Source: JBCAXA01 sp038534295
GTDB lineage: Bacteria > Pseudomonadota > Gammaproteobacteria > Steroidobacterales > Woeseiaceae
Length of the DNA stretch: 64,000 bases
Reading direction: 5' to 3'
Assembly (NCBI GenBank): GCA_038534295.1
Contig: JBCAXA010000002.1
Coordinates: 62,001-126,000 of the forward strand
Made by a program: the position numbers and the translations under genes. This document shows positions 42,279-51,571 of this stretch, piece after piece. Positions within the stretch are counted from its first letter, which is position 1. Every line of letters starts with the position of its first letter. The notes beneath the pieces were generated by a model. The model was not told where the DNA came from and ran no database searches. It saw only the letters and a list, made by a program, of their open reading frames with translations.

Positions 42279-43195
42279 TATTCGATTACCACCTGTACCT
42301 CGCCGATGCCGCTGGCCTTGAGACGTTCGACGGTAGCGTCGAGTTCAATCGCGTTCGCCACCGGCCCGACGCGAACCCGATACAGCTCCGGTTGTTCGTT
42401 GACTCTCGTAACGATGTCCACGGGGGCGAAACCTGTCTCACGCAGTCGAATGAACATCCCTTCAGCGTTATCGAGACTTGCAAAAGCCCCGACTTGCGCA
42501 AACAGGCGCGCCGCTGGCGCGTCGCTGTCGAGTGGCGTGTTCACGCCAGCGGATGCAATTTCAGCGGTCGGTTCAGCCACGGCCGCGGAGTCGTCTTGTA
42601 CCGGCGGCGTTGTGACATCAGGCGCTGCCGCCGTCGTTTGCCGGACAACGGTCTCCGGCAACGGTTCGTTCGGCCGCGCAGCCTGCAGCACGCCACCGGA
42701 ATCAAACTCGAGCGCACGAACTTCTACGAGACCCGTGCCGTCGCGAACGATATCGAGTCGTTTGGCTGCCTCGTAGGACAAATCAATCACGCGATTGGCC
42801 ACGAACGGGCCGCGATCATTGATGCGCACGACAATCCGCCGGTTGTTTTTGAGATTACGCACCTCGACCCAGGTTGGCAAAGGCAGCGTTTTGTGCGCCG
42901 CAGACATAGCAAACATGTCGTAGGTCTCACCGCTGCTCGTGCGCCGGCCATGAAACTTCTCGCCGTACCACGACGCGATCCCGCGCTCGCGAAAACCGTC
43001 CGCGGTAGACAGCACGCGATAACGGCGACCGAACTGCGTGTAGCTTTCTGGATTGCCGTAACGGCTGCGCGGTTCTGGTCTGGGCGTTGGATCGGTTGGG
43101 TCCGCTGGCACGCTTACCGGCGGAAGCGGTGTTGCGCGCGGTTGGAAACTGCAGCCGGCGAGCAGCGCCAGTGCCATGCACGCTAACGTCCGCAT
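42278..43195 (-). CDS. rlpA: RlpA, septal lytic transglycosylase lipoprotein
   Basis: A 305-residue outer-membrane lipoprotein: MRTLACMALALLAGCSF gives the lipobox LLAGC. A double-psi beta-barrel follows with GIASWYGEKFHGRRTSSGETYD, the catalytic Glu/Asp/His segments HKTLPLPTWVEV and RINDRGPF. A SPOR domain at the C-terminus (ARLFAQVGAFASLDNAEG...) targets denuded septal glycan. In Pseudomonas RlpA cuts naked glycan strands at division. The frame is open to 43240, but the ATG at 43195 starts the signal peptide and overlaps the mltB stop by one base. Confidence 0.94.
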   Translation of the reverse strand: MRTLACMALALLAGCSFQPRATPLPPVSVPADPTDPTPRPEPRSRYGNPESYTQFGRRYRVLSTADGFRERGIASWYGEKFHGRRTSSGETYDMFAMSAAHKTLPLPTWVEVRNLKNNRRIVVRINDRGPFVANRVIDLSYEAAKRLDIVRDGTGLVEVRALEFDSGGVLQAARPNEPLPETVVRQTTAAAPDVTTPPVQDDSAAVAEPTAEIASAGVNTPLDSDAPAARLFAQVGAFASLDNAEGMFIRLRETGFAPVDIVTRVNEQPELYRVRVGPVANAIELDATVERLKASGIGEVQVVIE

Positions 43196-44199
43196 CAGTT
43201 GCGTTGTCGCGCGGCAGCGATGGCGTCGCCAAGCTGCCATACCGCCAGCGCATACATCACGCTGCGGTTGTAGCGCGTAATTACGTAGAAGTTGTGCATG
43301 CCAACCCAGTACTCGTTGCGGCCTTTGCCGTCCAAGCGAATTAGCGTTGCCGGTTCAGCATCGGGCGCCTTGCTCGTCGTGCGCACGCCGCCTGAGCGAA
43401 GCTCACCAAGCGTCGAGTTGAGTTTTAGCTCGTTCTTTTTCGGCGGATAGATCGTGAAAGGCTTAACGATAGAGGCACGGCTAAGCGTAGGCTTGTCGGC
43501 GCGCCAGCGATGTCGTCGCAGATAATTGGCGACGCTGCCGATCGCGTCTGGCCAGCTGTTGAATAAATCGCGTCGACCGTCTTTGTCAAAGTCGACCGCG
43601 TATTCGCGATAACTGGTCGGTATGAACTGGCCTCGCCCCATCGCTCCTGCATACGAACCGCGGACCTCGTCGACCGACCAACCTTCAGCTCTAGACAGCA
43701 GAAAGTACGCTTCGAGTTCGGCCGTAAAAAAACGGCTGCGCGGCGGGTAGTCGAAAGCGAGTGTGGCCAGCGCATCGCGGACCCGGTAGCTGCCGACGAT
43801 ACGCCCGTAGTATGTCTCGACGCCGATGATTCCGACGATGATCTCAGCCGGGACGCCGTACGCCTCTTCGGCCGCCGCCAGCGTTGCAGCGTGCTCGTTC
43901 CAAAACTCAACTCCGGCCTTGATGCGCTCCGGTGTCAAGAATATCTCCCGGTACTCATGCCAGGGTCGGACGCGTTCCGCCGGTTTACTGATCGCCGCAA
44001 TGATGCGGGGTTGCAGCTCGGCCGCAGCCAGCCAATCGGCGACGATTTGGCGCTCGACCTGGTGCGTTTCGGCGACTCGATCGATAAACGCACGAACGTC
44101 GTCGCGCGTCGTATCGATTGCGGCGAGCGGCGGGGCGGAAAGAAGTAGCAGCGCGGCCGCAAGGGCGCGCCGGCTGTGACCTGAGATCGTAGGATTCAA
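43195..44199 (-). CDS. mltB: Membrane-bound lytic murein transglycosylase B
   Basis: Cleaves MurNAc-GlcNAc bonds to anhydro ends during wall turnover. The 334-residue protein has a signal sequence (SRRALAAALLLLSAPPLAA), the catalytic Glu in VGIIGVETYYGR, and AYFLLSRAEGW, GSYAGAMGRGQFIPTSYREYAVDFD and WVGMHNFYVITRYNRS. The open frame runs upstream to 44925 across rodA, but that is chance. The TTG at 44199 overlaps the rodA stop (TTGA) and precedes the signal peptide, so I chose it. No lipobox is visible. Confidence 0.92.
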   Translation of the reverse strand: MNPTISGHSRRALAAALLLLSAPPLAAIDTTRDDVRAFIDRVAETHQVERQIVADWLAAAELQPRIIAAISKPAERVRPWHEYREIFLTPERIKAGVEFWNEHAATLAAAEEAYGVPAEIIVGIIGVETYYGRIVGSYRVRDALATLAFDYPPRSRFFTAELEAYFLLSRAEGWSVDEVRGSYAGAMGRGQFIPTSYREYAVDFDKDGRRDLFNSWPDAIGSVANYLRRHRWRADKPTLSRASIVKPFTIYPPKKNELKLNSTLGELRSGGVRTTSKAPDAEPATLIRLDGKGRNEYWVGMHNFYVITRYNRSVMYALAVWQLGDAIAAARQRN

Positions 44200-45323
44200 T
44201 GCGGCAGTAGTTTGCGGCGAGTGTGAATCGACATGAGAATACCGAAACCCGCCAACAGGGTCACCATCGACGTGCCGCCGAAACTGACCAACGGTAGCGG
44301 GACACCGACGACCGGCAAAATGCCGCTCACCATTCCGATGTTGACGAACACATAGACAAAGAACGTCACGCTGATGCTGCCGGCTACCAAGCGGGAAAAG
44401 GTGTCGCGCGCCACCAACGCAATGTAGAGACCGCGCCCGACCACGAATAGATACGCTGCCAGCAAAGCCAACACGCCGAGCAGGCCGAATTCCTCGGCCA
44501 ACACGGCAAAGATGAAATCGGTATCGCGTTCCGGCAAGAACCCGAGCGTGCCTTGCGTGCCATTGGTCCAACCGCGACCAAAGAGCCCCCCAGAGCCGAT
44601 GGCGATTTTCGATTGAATGATGTTGTAGCCGGCGCCGAGCGGGTCCGAGGATGGGTCGAGCATCGTCAATACGCGCTGCTGCTGATACGGGTGCATGTTT
44701 TCCCAGATGATGGGCAGCGCGGCGGCCAGCAGCACACTGCCACCGACGATAATGCGGACGCTGAGACCGGCCAGCAGCAGCACCAAAGCGCCGGCAGTCG
44801 CGATCAGAATAGCCGTACCGAGGTCCGGCTGGACCGCTATCAGCGCGGTCGGTATTGCAATCAACACGACCAGCAGCGCCGTGCTTCGCAGCGAAGGCGG
44901 CAGCGGCTCGGTGTGCAGATACCACGCCAGCAGCATTGGCACAGCGAGCTTCATGATCTCGGACGGCTGGAAGCGGATACCGAGATCGAGCCAGCGCTGG
45001 GCGCCGTGGCCGATTTCACCGATGGCGAGAACTAACACCAGCAGCGCAAGGCCAACGCCGTACGCGAGGGGTGTCCAGCGGCGCATCAGTGCCGGCGAGA
45101 ACTGCGCGACGACGATCATTGCGGCGAAGGCAACGCCAAGCCGTATGACTTGCGCTTGGAGCAGTGCACCGCGCTGCCCGACGGCGCTGTACAGGACGGC
45201 GAGGCCAATCGCCATGATGACGAGGAGGCCAGCGAGTAACGGACCGTCGATATGTACGCGCCGCAATGCGCTGGCAAAGCGTCCGCCCGTCGATGGTTCG
45301 GGTAGGGCGACCCACGTGCTCAT
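44196..45323 (-). CDS. rodA: Peptidoglycan glycosyltransferase RodA
   Basis: SEDS-family polymerase of the elongasome that builds glycan strands with PBP2. The 375-residue membrane protein has about ten helices. The catalytic Asp region is in GRGWTNGTQGTLGFLPERDTDFIFAVLAEEFG, and the SEDS signature at the end reads GVPLPLVSFGGTSMVTLLAGFG. PSEIMKLAVPMLLAWY and VQPDLGTAILI are also diagnostic. Overlaps mrdA and mltB by stop/start sharing. Confidence 0.96.
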   Translation of the reverse strand: MSTWVALPEPSTGGRFASALRRVHIDGPLLAGLLVIMAIGLAVLYSAVGQRGALLQAQVIRLGVAFAAMIVVAQFSPALMRRWTPLAYGVGLALLVLVLAIGEIGHGAQRWLDLGIRFQPSEIMKLAVPMLLAWYLHTEPLPPSLRSTALLVVLIAIPTALIAVQPDLGTAILIATAGALVLLLAGLSVRIIVGGSVLLAAALPIIWENMHPYQQQRVLTMLDPSSDPLGAGYNIIQSKIAIGSGGLFGRGWTNGTQGTLGFLPERDTDFIFAVLAEEFGLLGVLALLAAYLFVVGRGLYIALVARDTFSRLVAGSISVTFFVYVFVNIGMVSGILPVVGVPLPLVSFGGTSMVTLLAGFGILMSIHTRRKLLPH

Positions 45324-47227
45324 TCAGCGCGAGTCTCAGACGCTTGCAGCGACGGGCGATCCAGCAGCCAGTAGTCGAGCAGCTTGCGCGCCACCGGTGC
45401 CGCTACCCGACTGCCACTAGAGCCGTTTTCGATGACCACGGCTACCGCGATCTGCGGATCGTCGATCGGCGCAAAAGCGATAAACAGTGCGTGATCGCGC
45501 AGCCGTTCGTCGAGCTCTTCCTCGTCGTACTCCTCTTCTTGCGCGACGCTGAAAACCTGTGCCGTACCGCTTTTGCCGGCCATCGAGTACGGTGCGCCAG
45601 CGCCAACGTGCCGAGCGGATCCATTTGGCCCCTGCAATACGTCGCGCATCGCGTTAACAATCGCCTCCCAATGCACCGGCGCTTCGAGACGGACCGGCTC
45701 AAGGGTCTGCGCTTCGGTCATCGTCATCGAGCCGTCGGCCGCGCGTTCGACGCCGCGCACTAGAAACGGCCGGTACCGCTGTCCGCGCAGCGCCAGCGCG
45801 GCCGTTGCATGGGCGAGCTGCAGTGGCGTTGCGAGCATGTAACCCTGACCAATCGAGGCGATAACGGTTTCGCCAGGGAACCAAACCTGGTCTTCGCGGC
45901 GCGCGAAACTGTCGCGTTTCCACTGCCGAGACGGCACGATCCCGGCCTTCTCGCCATCGACGTCGATGCCCGTCAGCGCGCCGAGTCCGAAGCGGGTCAG
46001 GTAGTCGTGCATTCGATCTATGCCGAGCGATGGCGCTAGCTCGTAGAAATACACGTCGCACGACTCGGCAATGGCATCGTGCAAATCCACCAGCTTGTGA
46101 CCTTCGGGTTTCCAGTCGCGGTACCGGTGTGTGCTGCCGGGCAGGCTGAACGAGCCTTTGCAATGAATCTGATGGGCAAGGCTGGTCATGTGCGTGTCGA
46201 GTGCGGCCAGGCCCAGCATCGGCTTTATGGTTGAGCCCGGCGGATAACGACCGCGAATGGCGCGATTGAATAGCGGCCGATCGAGATCATCGCGCAGCCG
46301 CTCGAATGCGTCGGTATCGAAGCCCGTCGCAAACGCGTTCGGGTCGAAGCTGGGGCTGCTGGCCATCGCGAGCACTTCGCCGCTGGTCGGCTGGACGGCG
46401 ACAATCGCCCCGCGAACACCTGCCAGCGCGGTTTCGGCCTGTTCCTGCAAACCCAGATCCAGCGTCAGCCACACGTTGTCGCCCGGCTCCGGAGCCGCGC
46501 CCGGCACCGAACCCAGCGTGCGTCCCGTAGCGGTCGTCAGCAGTTGATGATGGCCGACGCGGCCGTGCAGCGCGTCTTCGTAGCGCTGTTCTACGCCGAC
46601 TTTGCCGATGTGCTTGGTCGCCGCGTATTCGTCCGGCTTGGTCAGTCCGGCAAGATCCGCCGCACTCAAGCCACCGACATAGCCAATTGCGTGGGCAGCC
46701 AGCGAGCCGTGCGGATAGTGACGCAGCAGCCTCGCTTCGATCGCAACACCCGGAAATCGAGGTCGCAGCACGGCAAATCGTGCAACGTCGGTTTCACTGA
46801 GATCGCTAGCCAGGGTCACGCTGGCAAAGCGTTGACTGGCAGCGATACGCTCGTCGATGGCGTTCATGTCGCCATCGGCCAGCAGACCTTCGCGGCGCAG
46901 GGCTGCGAGCGTTGCCGGCAGGTCTGGAACTTGCTCCGGAACGAGCGTTAGCTGCCAAACCGGTCGGTTGTCGGCCAGTACCGCACCGTTGCGGTCCAGA
47001 ATCAGGCCCCGGGTCGGCGCCAAAGGCGCGACTCGCAGACTGTTGTCGGTCGACAGCGCGCTGTATTCGCGGTGCTCGACGATTTGCAGTTGCGCAAGTC
47101 GAGACACCAGTGCCACGCACCCGACGATAATAAAACCGATCGTTATCAGCGTCCGGGTCCGAAAGACCCGCGTTTCGCGGCCAGCGTCCTTTATTGGCGT
47201 GCGGCCGTTGAGCCCTTGCCTGGTCAC
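45320..47227 (-). CDS. mrdA: Penicillin-binding protein 2 (elongation transpeptidase)
   Basis: Cross-links peptidoglycan during lateral growth. The 635-residue protein has one membrane helix near the N-terminus (TLITIGFIIVGCVALVSRL), a pedestal domain with APTRGLILDRNGAVLADN, and a transpeptidase domain: SxxK in PPGSTIKPMLGLAAL, SCD in IAESCDVYFYELA and KSGTAQ in MAGKSGTAQVFS. The frame is open to 47599 across mreD, but the GTG at 47227 overlaps the mreD stop (GTGA), which decides the start. Confidence 0.95.
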   Translation of the reverse strand: MTRQGLNGRTPIKDAGRETRVFRTRTLITIGFIIVGCVALVSRLAQLQIVEHREYSALSTDNSLRVAPLAPTRGLILDRNGAVLADNRPVWQLTLVPEQVPDLPATLAALRREGLLADGDMNAIDERIAASQRFASVTLASDLSETDVARFAVLRPRFPGVAIEARLLRHYPHGSLAAHAIGYVGGLSAADLAGLTKPDEYAATKHIGKVGVEQRYEDALHGRVGHHQLLTTATGRTLGSVPGAAPEPGDNVWLTLDLGLQEQAETALAGVRGAIVAVQPTSGEVLAMASSPSFDPNAFATGFDTDAFERLRDDLDRPLFNRAIRGRYPPGSTIKPMLGLAALDTHMTSLAHQIHCKGSFSLPGSTHRYRDWKPEGHKLVDLHDAIAESCDVYFYELAPSLGIDRMHDYLTRFGLGALTGIDVDGEKAGIVPSRQWKRDSFARREDQVWFPGETVIASIGQGYMLATPLQLAHATAALALRGQRYRPFLVRGVERAADGSMTMTEAQTLEPVRLEAPVHWEAIVNAMRDVLQGPNGSARHVGAGAPYSMAGKSGTAQVFSVAQEEEYDEEELDERLRDHALFIAFAPIDDPQIAVAVVIENGSSGSRVAAPVARKLLDYWLLDRPSLQASETRAE

Positions 47228-47712
47228 GTGTCGTCTCTCGCTACAACCGCATCGAGTATATAAAGGACCAGCGGCCATGCGATGGCACTGGTCACGATTG
47301 GCAGCCAATAGTCGATGCCGCGCATCGACAGCTGGGTGACACCGTTGGCCCACAACAACACAAATTCGTACAGCAGCACCAGACCGGCGATCGTTGCGGC
47401 AAGCTGAGCCCACGAAAACACGCGCAGGCGCAAGTGCCATTTCAGCGCCGGATAGCTCATGATCAAAAGGGCGAGGGCATGCAGGCCCAGCGGCGTGCCA
47501 TACATCGTGTCGAGGCAAAGGCCGGCGAGCGTTATTAGCCAAAGCGGTATGCGCGTGGGTGCAAAGATCGCCCAATACGCAATCACCAACGCCATCCAAT
47601 CCGGCCGCGCGACCTGTAGAAATTGCGGCAACGGCATTACCGTGAGTGCGAGTGCCAACACCAGACTGGCCGCAATCAGCCAGCGTTGACGGCCAGACTC
47701 AGTGCTCGGCAT
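47224..47712 (-). CDS. mreD: Rod shape-determining protein MreD
   Basis: A 162-residue inner-membrane protein of the elongasome with about five helices. WMALVIAYWAIFAPTRIPLW and GLCLDTMYGTPLGLHALALL match the family, in which the LD..YG.PLG motif is characteristic. It overlaps mreC by 14 bases upstream and mrdA by 4 downstream. Confidence 0.93.
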   Translation of the reverse strand: MPSTESGRQRWLIAASLVLALALTVMPLPQFLQVARPDWMALVIAYWAIFAPTRIPLWLITLAGLCLDTMYGTPLGLHALALLIMSYPALKWHLRLRVFSWAQLAATIAGLVLLYEFVLLWANGVTQLSMRGIDYWLPIVTSAIAWPLVLYILDAVVARDDT

Positions 47713-48583
47713 TGGTGGGGTCCTCGGGCTCGACTGTGTCGCTCGTGACCGGTAGGTCGCGACGGATCAGCACCACTTCACGAATCCGATCGAGTTTGGC
47801 TACCGGCCGCGCGCTCACGGTCGCAAACGGGAGATCCGGACGGCGTTCGAGCTTGACTACCTCGGCGACTGGGTAGCCGGGTGGAAACGTCCCGCCCAGT
47901 CCGGACGTAACGAGGAGATCGCCGACTTCGATGTCGGCGCTGTTCGGCAGGTACGACAGTTCCAACCTGTCTAGCTCGCCAGTGCCATCGGCTATCGTCC
48001 GCAGGCCGTTGCGCGCTACCTGCACCGGGGTCGCATGGTCAGGATCGGTAATCAGGATGGCCATGGCGTTGAAATCGGTGGCTTCGAGCACCTGGCCGAC
48101 CACGCCGTTGGCGTCGACCAGCGCCTGGCCCGTGGAGACGCCGCGACGGATTCCCTTATTGAGTCTAATGCTGTGTCGGTACGGATTTGCGTCCACGGCC
48201 ATGATCTCGGCCATGCTGTAATCGTCGGCGACGCGCGCCGATGCGTTCAGCATCGCGCGCAATCGCTCATTTTCCGCTTCTAGCGCGTTGAAGCGCTGCA
48301 GCTCGGCGCGCGTTCGCAAACGCTCTACTTTCAGCGCGTTATTTTCGCGTTCTAGGTCGGCGCGCGACCGTGTGGATTGTTCGCCCCAGTCAGCCAACCG
48401 CACCGGTAGTGAGACCGCGACCTGGATGGGGTTCATGGCGGCGGCCAAGGTGCGCCGGACCAGATCAAGCGAGTTGCCGCGATAGTCGACGACCATCATG
48501 ACGATGCAGCCAATGGCAAAGGCCGCTGTTCGCAGTCCTAGGGCCGGCAGCGCAGTTCGTGTTTCGGAGCCGGGGGTCGCCAT
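47699..48583 (-). CDS. mreC: Cell shape-determining protein MreC
   Basis: A 294-residue bitopic protein that organises PBP2 and RodA in the periplasm. One membrane helix (TAAFAIGCIVMMVVDY) is followed by a coiled coil (LERENNALKVERLRTRAELQ...) and two beta-barrel domains with VSTGQALVDANGVVGQV and DIEVGDLLVTSGLGGTFPPGYPV, the MreC signature. It lies 60 bases downstream of mreB. Confidence 0.95.
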   Translation of the reverse strand: MATPGSETRTALPALGLRTAAFAIGCIVMMVVDYRGNSLDLVRRTLAAAMNPIQVAVSLPVRLADWGEQSTRSRADLERENNALKVERLRTRAELQRFNALEAENERLRAMLNASARVADDYSMAEIMAVDANPYRHSIRLNKGIRRGVSTGQALVDANGVVGQVLEATDFNAMAILITDPDHATPVQVARNGLRTIADGTGELDRLELSYLPNSADIEVGDLLVTSGLGGTFPPGYPVAEVVKLERRPDLPFATVSARPVAKLDRIREVVLIRRDLPVTSDTVEPEDPTNAEH

Positions 48584-48643
48584 GTTGTGACCGCGATTAG
48601 GTGATTAACGGGGCCGGCGGCTGTTGCCGGTGGCCATTTGCAA

Positions 48644-49687
48644 TCAATCCAGCCCAAAAACTCCAGGCCCGTGTTCGTCAACCAGTTCCAGAACCCGACC
48701 GCCACCGCGCGCCACACAAGTTAGCGGGTCGTCGGCAATGACCACCGGCAAGCCGGTCTCTTCCATCAACAGTTTATCGAGATCGCGCAACATGGCGCCG
48801 CCACCGGTGAGCACGATGCCGCGTTCGGCGACGTCGGCGCCAAGTTCTGGCGGCGTTTGCTCCAGTGCTTCTTTGACCGCGCCGACGATGCCCTGTAGCG
48901 GCTCCTGCAGCGCCTCGAGGATTTCGTTGCTGTTCAGCGTGAAACTTCGCGGTACGCCTTCGGACAGGTTGCGTCCCTTCACGCTGATTTCGCGGACTTC
49001 ATCGCCGGGGTAGGCGGAGCCAATTTCGTGCTTGATTCGCTCGGCCGTCGCCTCGCCGATCAAAATGCCGTAATTGCGTCGAACGTAGTTGGAAATCGCC
49101 TCATCGAAGCGATCTCCGCCGATCCGCACCGAAGCGGCATACACGATGCCGTTCAGTGAGATCACGGCAACTTCCGATGTGCCGCCACCAATATCGAGCA
49201 CCATCGAGCCGCGCGCTTCGTGCACCGGCAAGCCAGCGCCGATCGCCGCCGCCATTGGTTCGTCGATCAGATGAACCTTGCGAGCACCGGCGTTTTCCGC
49301 CGATTCTTTGATGGCGCGTCGCTCAACCTGGGTCGATCCGTACGGCACGCAAACTAGCACCCGTGGTGGCCGGAAGAAGAACGAGTTGCCTTGCACCTTT
49401 TTCAAGAAGTGCTGCAGCATTCGTTCGGTAACGGTGAAGTCCGCGATAACGCCGTCTTTCAACGGCCGAATTGCCGTGATGTTGCCCGGCGTTCGGCCGA
49501 GCATGCTCTTGGCCTCGGTACCCACGGCTTCGACGCTGCGTCCGCCTTTGCCGGTTTCTTCGCGGATAGCGACGACGGACGGCTCGTCTAACACGATACC
49601 GCTGCCGCGCAGATAGATCAGAGTGTTCGCGGTGCCGAGATCGATCGACAGGTCGTTGGAGAAATATCCCAACAGATTTTTGATCAT
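48644..49687 (-). CDS. mreB: Rod shape-determining protein MreB
   Basis: Actin-like filament protein that guides lateral wall synthesis. The 347-residue protein begins with NDLSIDLGTANTLIYLRGSG (phosphate 1), and has VLDIGGGTSEVAVISLNGIVY (phosphate 2) and GIVLTGGGAMLRDLDKLL (adenosine). The amphipathic N-terminal helix MIKNLLGYF mediates membrane binding. First gene of mreBCD-mrdA-rodA-mltB-rlpA-dacA-ybeD-lipB; all junctions but mreB-mreC overlap or nearly so. Confidence 0.97.
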   Translation of the reverse strand: MIKNLLGYFSNDLSIDLGTANTLIYLRGSGIVLDEPSVVAIREETGKGGRSVEAVGTEAKSMLGRTPGNITAIRPLKDGVIADFTVTERMLQHFLKKVQGNSFFFRPPRVLVCVPYGSTQVERRAIKESAENAGARKVHLIDEPMAAAIGAGLPVHEARGSMVLDIGGGTSEVAVISLNGIVYAASVRIGGDRFDEAISNYVRRNYGILIGEATAERIKHEIGSAYPGDEVREISVKGRNLSEGVPRSFTLNSNEILEALQEPLQGIVGAVKEALEQTPPELGADVAERGIVLTGGGAMLRDLDKLLMEETGLPVVIADDPLTCVARGGGRVLELVDEHGPGVFGLD

Positions 49688-49723
49688 TTGCGCGGCAAAC
49701 TTCGGGCCAAAACTAAGCCGGGC

Positions 49724-49752
49724 ACTCTAGCAACGGGGGGGACAATCAGCAA
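49724..49752 (-). promoter_or_regulatory. Predicted sigma-70 promoter of mreB
   Basis: On the minus strand TTGCTG and TAGAGT are separated by 17 bases, including a run of seven C residues. The -10 ends 36 bases before the mreB ATG. gatC is divergent, so this short gap must hold promoters for both directions. The gatC-side promoter is less clear (TATCAT near 49771 as a possible -10). Confidence 0.45.
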
Positions 49753-49814
49753 GGCGGCGTGTATCATTTTCAGCGTCGTTCGACGCTTTTTCATGCAGTT
49801 TTCGGAGCCTTTCG

Positions 49815-50102
49815 TTGCCTCTAAGCCAAGCAGATGTCCAGCACATCGCAGCCTTGTCGCGCCTCGCATTCGACGAGCAAGAGCTCGCCGATTTTCAAAC
49901 CAAGCTCGCTCGCATTGTCGCCTTTGTCGATCAGCTAACCGCGGTCGATATGGAGGGCGTCGAGCCGATGGCGCACCCGCTCGACCTAACCCAGCGACTG
50001 CGTGCCGACGATACCGACGAAACCATTGATCGGGACCGGTACCAACAAAATTCGGCCGAGGTCGCTGACGGCTTTTATCGTGTACCGCGAGTCATCGAGT
50101 GA
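49815..50102 (+). CDS. gatC: Asp-tRNA(Asn)/Glu-tRNA(Gln) amidotransferase subunit C
   Basis: Small belt subunit that holds GatA and GatB together. The 95-residue protein matches GatC: VQHIAALSRLAFDEQELADF, IVAFVDQLTAVDMEGVEPMAHPL and RADD. The TTG start has a GGAG site seven bases upstream; no ATG is available. First of gatC-gatA-gatB, which share stop/start overlaps. Confidence 0.95.
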   Translation: MPLSQADVQHIAALSRLAFDEQELADFQTKLARIVAFVDQLTAVDMEGVEPMAHPLDLTQRLRADDTDETIDRDRYQQNSAEVADGFYRVPRVIE

Positions 50103-51571
50103 TGTCTCTGGCGACGATAGACGGCCAGCGCGCAGCGCTGGAGAGCGGTGAGATCACGAGTGTCGATCTCGTCCAGCGGTCCGTCGCAGCAATCAACCAG
50201 CTGCAGCCGGTACTGAACGCCTTCATCACCGTCGATGCCGAGGCGGCGCTTGCCGCCGCCAAAGAGTCCGACGCGCGGCGCAGCCGCGGCGCGGCGTTCG
50301 GCCCGCTGGACGGCATTCCCATCGCGCACAAGGACATTTTTTGTACAGACGGGCTTCGCACCACTTGCGGCTCGCGCATGCTCGAGAATTTCGTGCCGCC
50401 CTACGATGCAACGGTCGTTGCTCGTCTGCGTCGGGCCGGACTGGTCAATGTTGGCAAAACCAACATGGATGAGTTCGCGATGGGATCGTCAAACGAGACG
50501 AGTTACTTCGGCGACGTCACCAATCCGTGGGATACGACGCGCTCGCCGGGCGGATCGTCGGGCGGTTCGGCAGCGGCGGTCGCCGCTGGCATCGTCGCTG
50601 GCGCTACGGGTACGGATACCGGCGGCTCAATCCGTCAGCCAGCAGCGCTTTGCGGAATCACCGGCGTCAAGCCGACCTACGGTCGCGCGTCGCGCTACGG
50701 CATGATCGCGTTCGCATCGAGTCTCGATCAGGCCGGTACATTGACACACACGGCCAAGGACGCCGCGCTGTTGCTCGATGCGTTTTGCGGTTTCGACCCG
50801 CGCGACTCGACGTCACTCGACTCGCCAATGGAGCCGATCAGTGCGCGTCTCGACGATTCGCTAGCGGGACTCAAAATCGGTGTCGCCGAGGCGTTTTACG
50901 ATGATGGGCTCGCCAGCGGTTGCCGTGACAGTCTGGAGCTTGCGCTGGATGAATTGCGCAGCTTGGGCGCGAGCGTCACGTCCGTGGAGCTGTCGAATCT
51001 GTATTTGTCGGTGCCGACGTATTACGTCGTGGCGCCGGCGGAGTGTTCATCGAATATGTCGCGTTTCGACGGTATTCGGTTCGGCCATCGCGCGGCAGGA
51101 TGCACGGATCTAGCGGAGTTATACACACGCAGCCGGTCCGAAGGTTTTGGCGACGAGGTCAAACGGCGCATCATGACCGGCACCTATGTGCTGTCGTCCG
51201 GCTACTACGACGCGTATTACCTAAAAGCACAGCGCGCTCGTCAGCTGATCAGCGACGACTTCGCCCGCGCGTTCGCGAGCGTCGACATCATCGTTGGGCC
51301 AACCACGCCGACGCCCGCATTCGGGCTCGGCGATAAGGTCGATGATCCGGTGACGATGTATCTGAACGACATTTACACCATCGGTGCGAATCTCGCCGGA
51401 CTGCCGGCATTGTCGGTTCCGTCCGGTCTCGTCGATGACTTGCCGGTCGGTATTCAGATGATCGGGCCGCCGCTGTCGGAGGCGAGACTGTTGAATGCAG
51501 CGCATCGTTTTCAAAGCGTCACCGACTGGCACACGCGCGTGCCAAACGTATCGACAGGTGACGGGAAATGA
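50102..51571 (+). CDS. gatA: Amidotransferase subunit A (glutaminase/amidase)
   Basis: Releases ammonia from glutamine for tRNA amidation. The 489-residue amidase-signature protein has the catalytic Lys in IPIAHKDIFCTDGLRTTCGS, the SPGGSSGGSAAAVAAG serine loop and the nucleophile Ser in GTDTGGSIRQPAALCG. Also present is GVKPTYGRASRYGMIAFASSLDQ. The ATG overlaps the gatC stop (TGATG); a GTG at 50099 is in frame. Confidence 0.96.
   Translation: MSLATIDGQRAALESGEITSVDLVQRSVAAINQLQPVLNAFITVDAEAALAAAKESDARRSRGAAFGPLDGIPIAHKDIFCTDGLRTTCGSRMLENFVPPYDATVVARLRRAGLVNVGKTNMDEFAMGSSNETSYFGDVTNPWDTTRSPGGSSGGSAAAVAAGIVAGATGTDTGGSIRQPAALCGITGVKPTYGRASRYGMIAFASSLDQAGTLTHTAKDAALLLDAFCGFDPRDSTSLDSPMEPISARLDDSLAGLKIGVAEAFYDDGLASGCRDSLELALDELRSLGASVTSVELSNLYLSVPTYYVVAPAECSSNMSRFDGIRFGHRAAGCTDLAELYTRSRSEGFGDEVKRRIMTGTYVLSSGYYDAYYLKAQRARQLISDDFARAFASVDIIVGPTTPTPAFGLGDKVDDPVTMYLNDIYTIGANLAGLPALSVPSGLVDDLPVGIQMIGPPLSEARLLNAAHRFQSVTDWHTRVPNVSTGDGK

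Noticed and set aside
43195..44925. One 576-codon frame covering mltB and much of rodA
   Set aside because: The part upstream of 44199 is low-complexity Arg/Ala/Gly sequence out of frame with rodA. MltB homology and a signal peptide begin just after TTG 44199, which overlaps the rodA stop.
45320..47599. PBP2 frame extended to 47599
   Set aside because: The extra 124 codons lie in another frame of mreD and look like chance. GTG 47227 overlaps the mreD stop and gives a normal PBP2 N-terminus.
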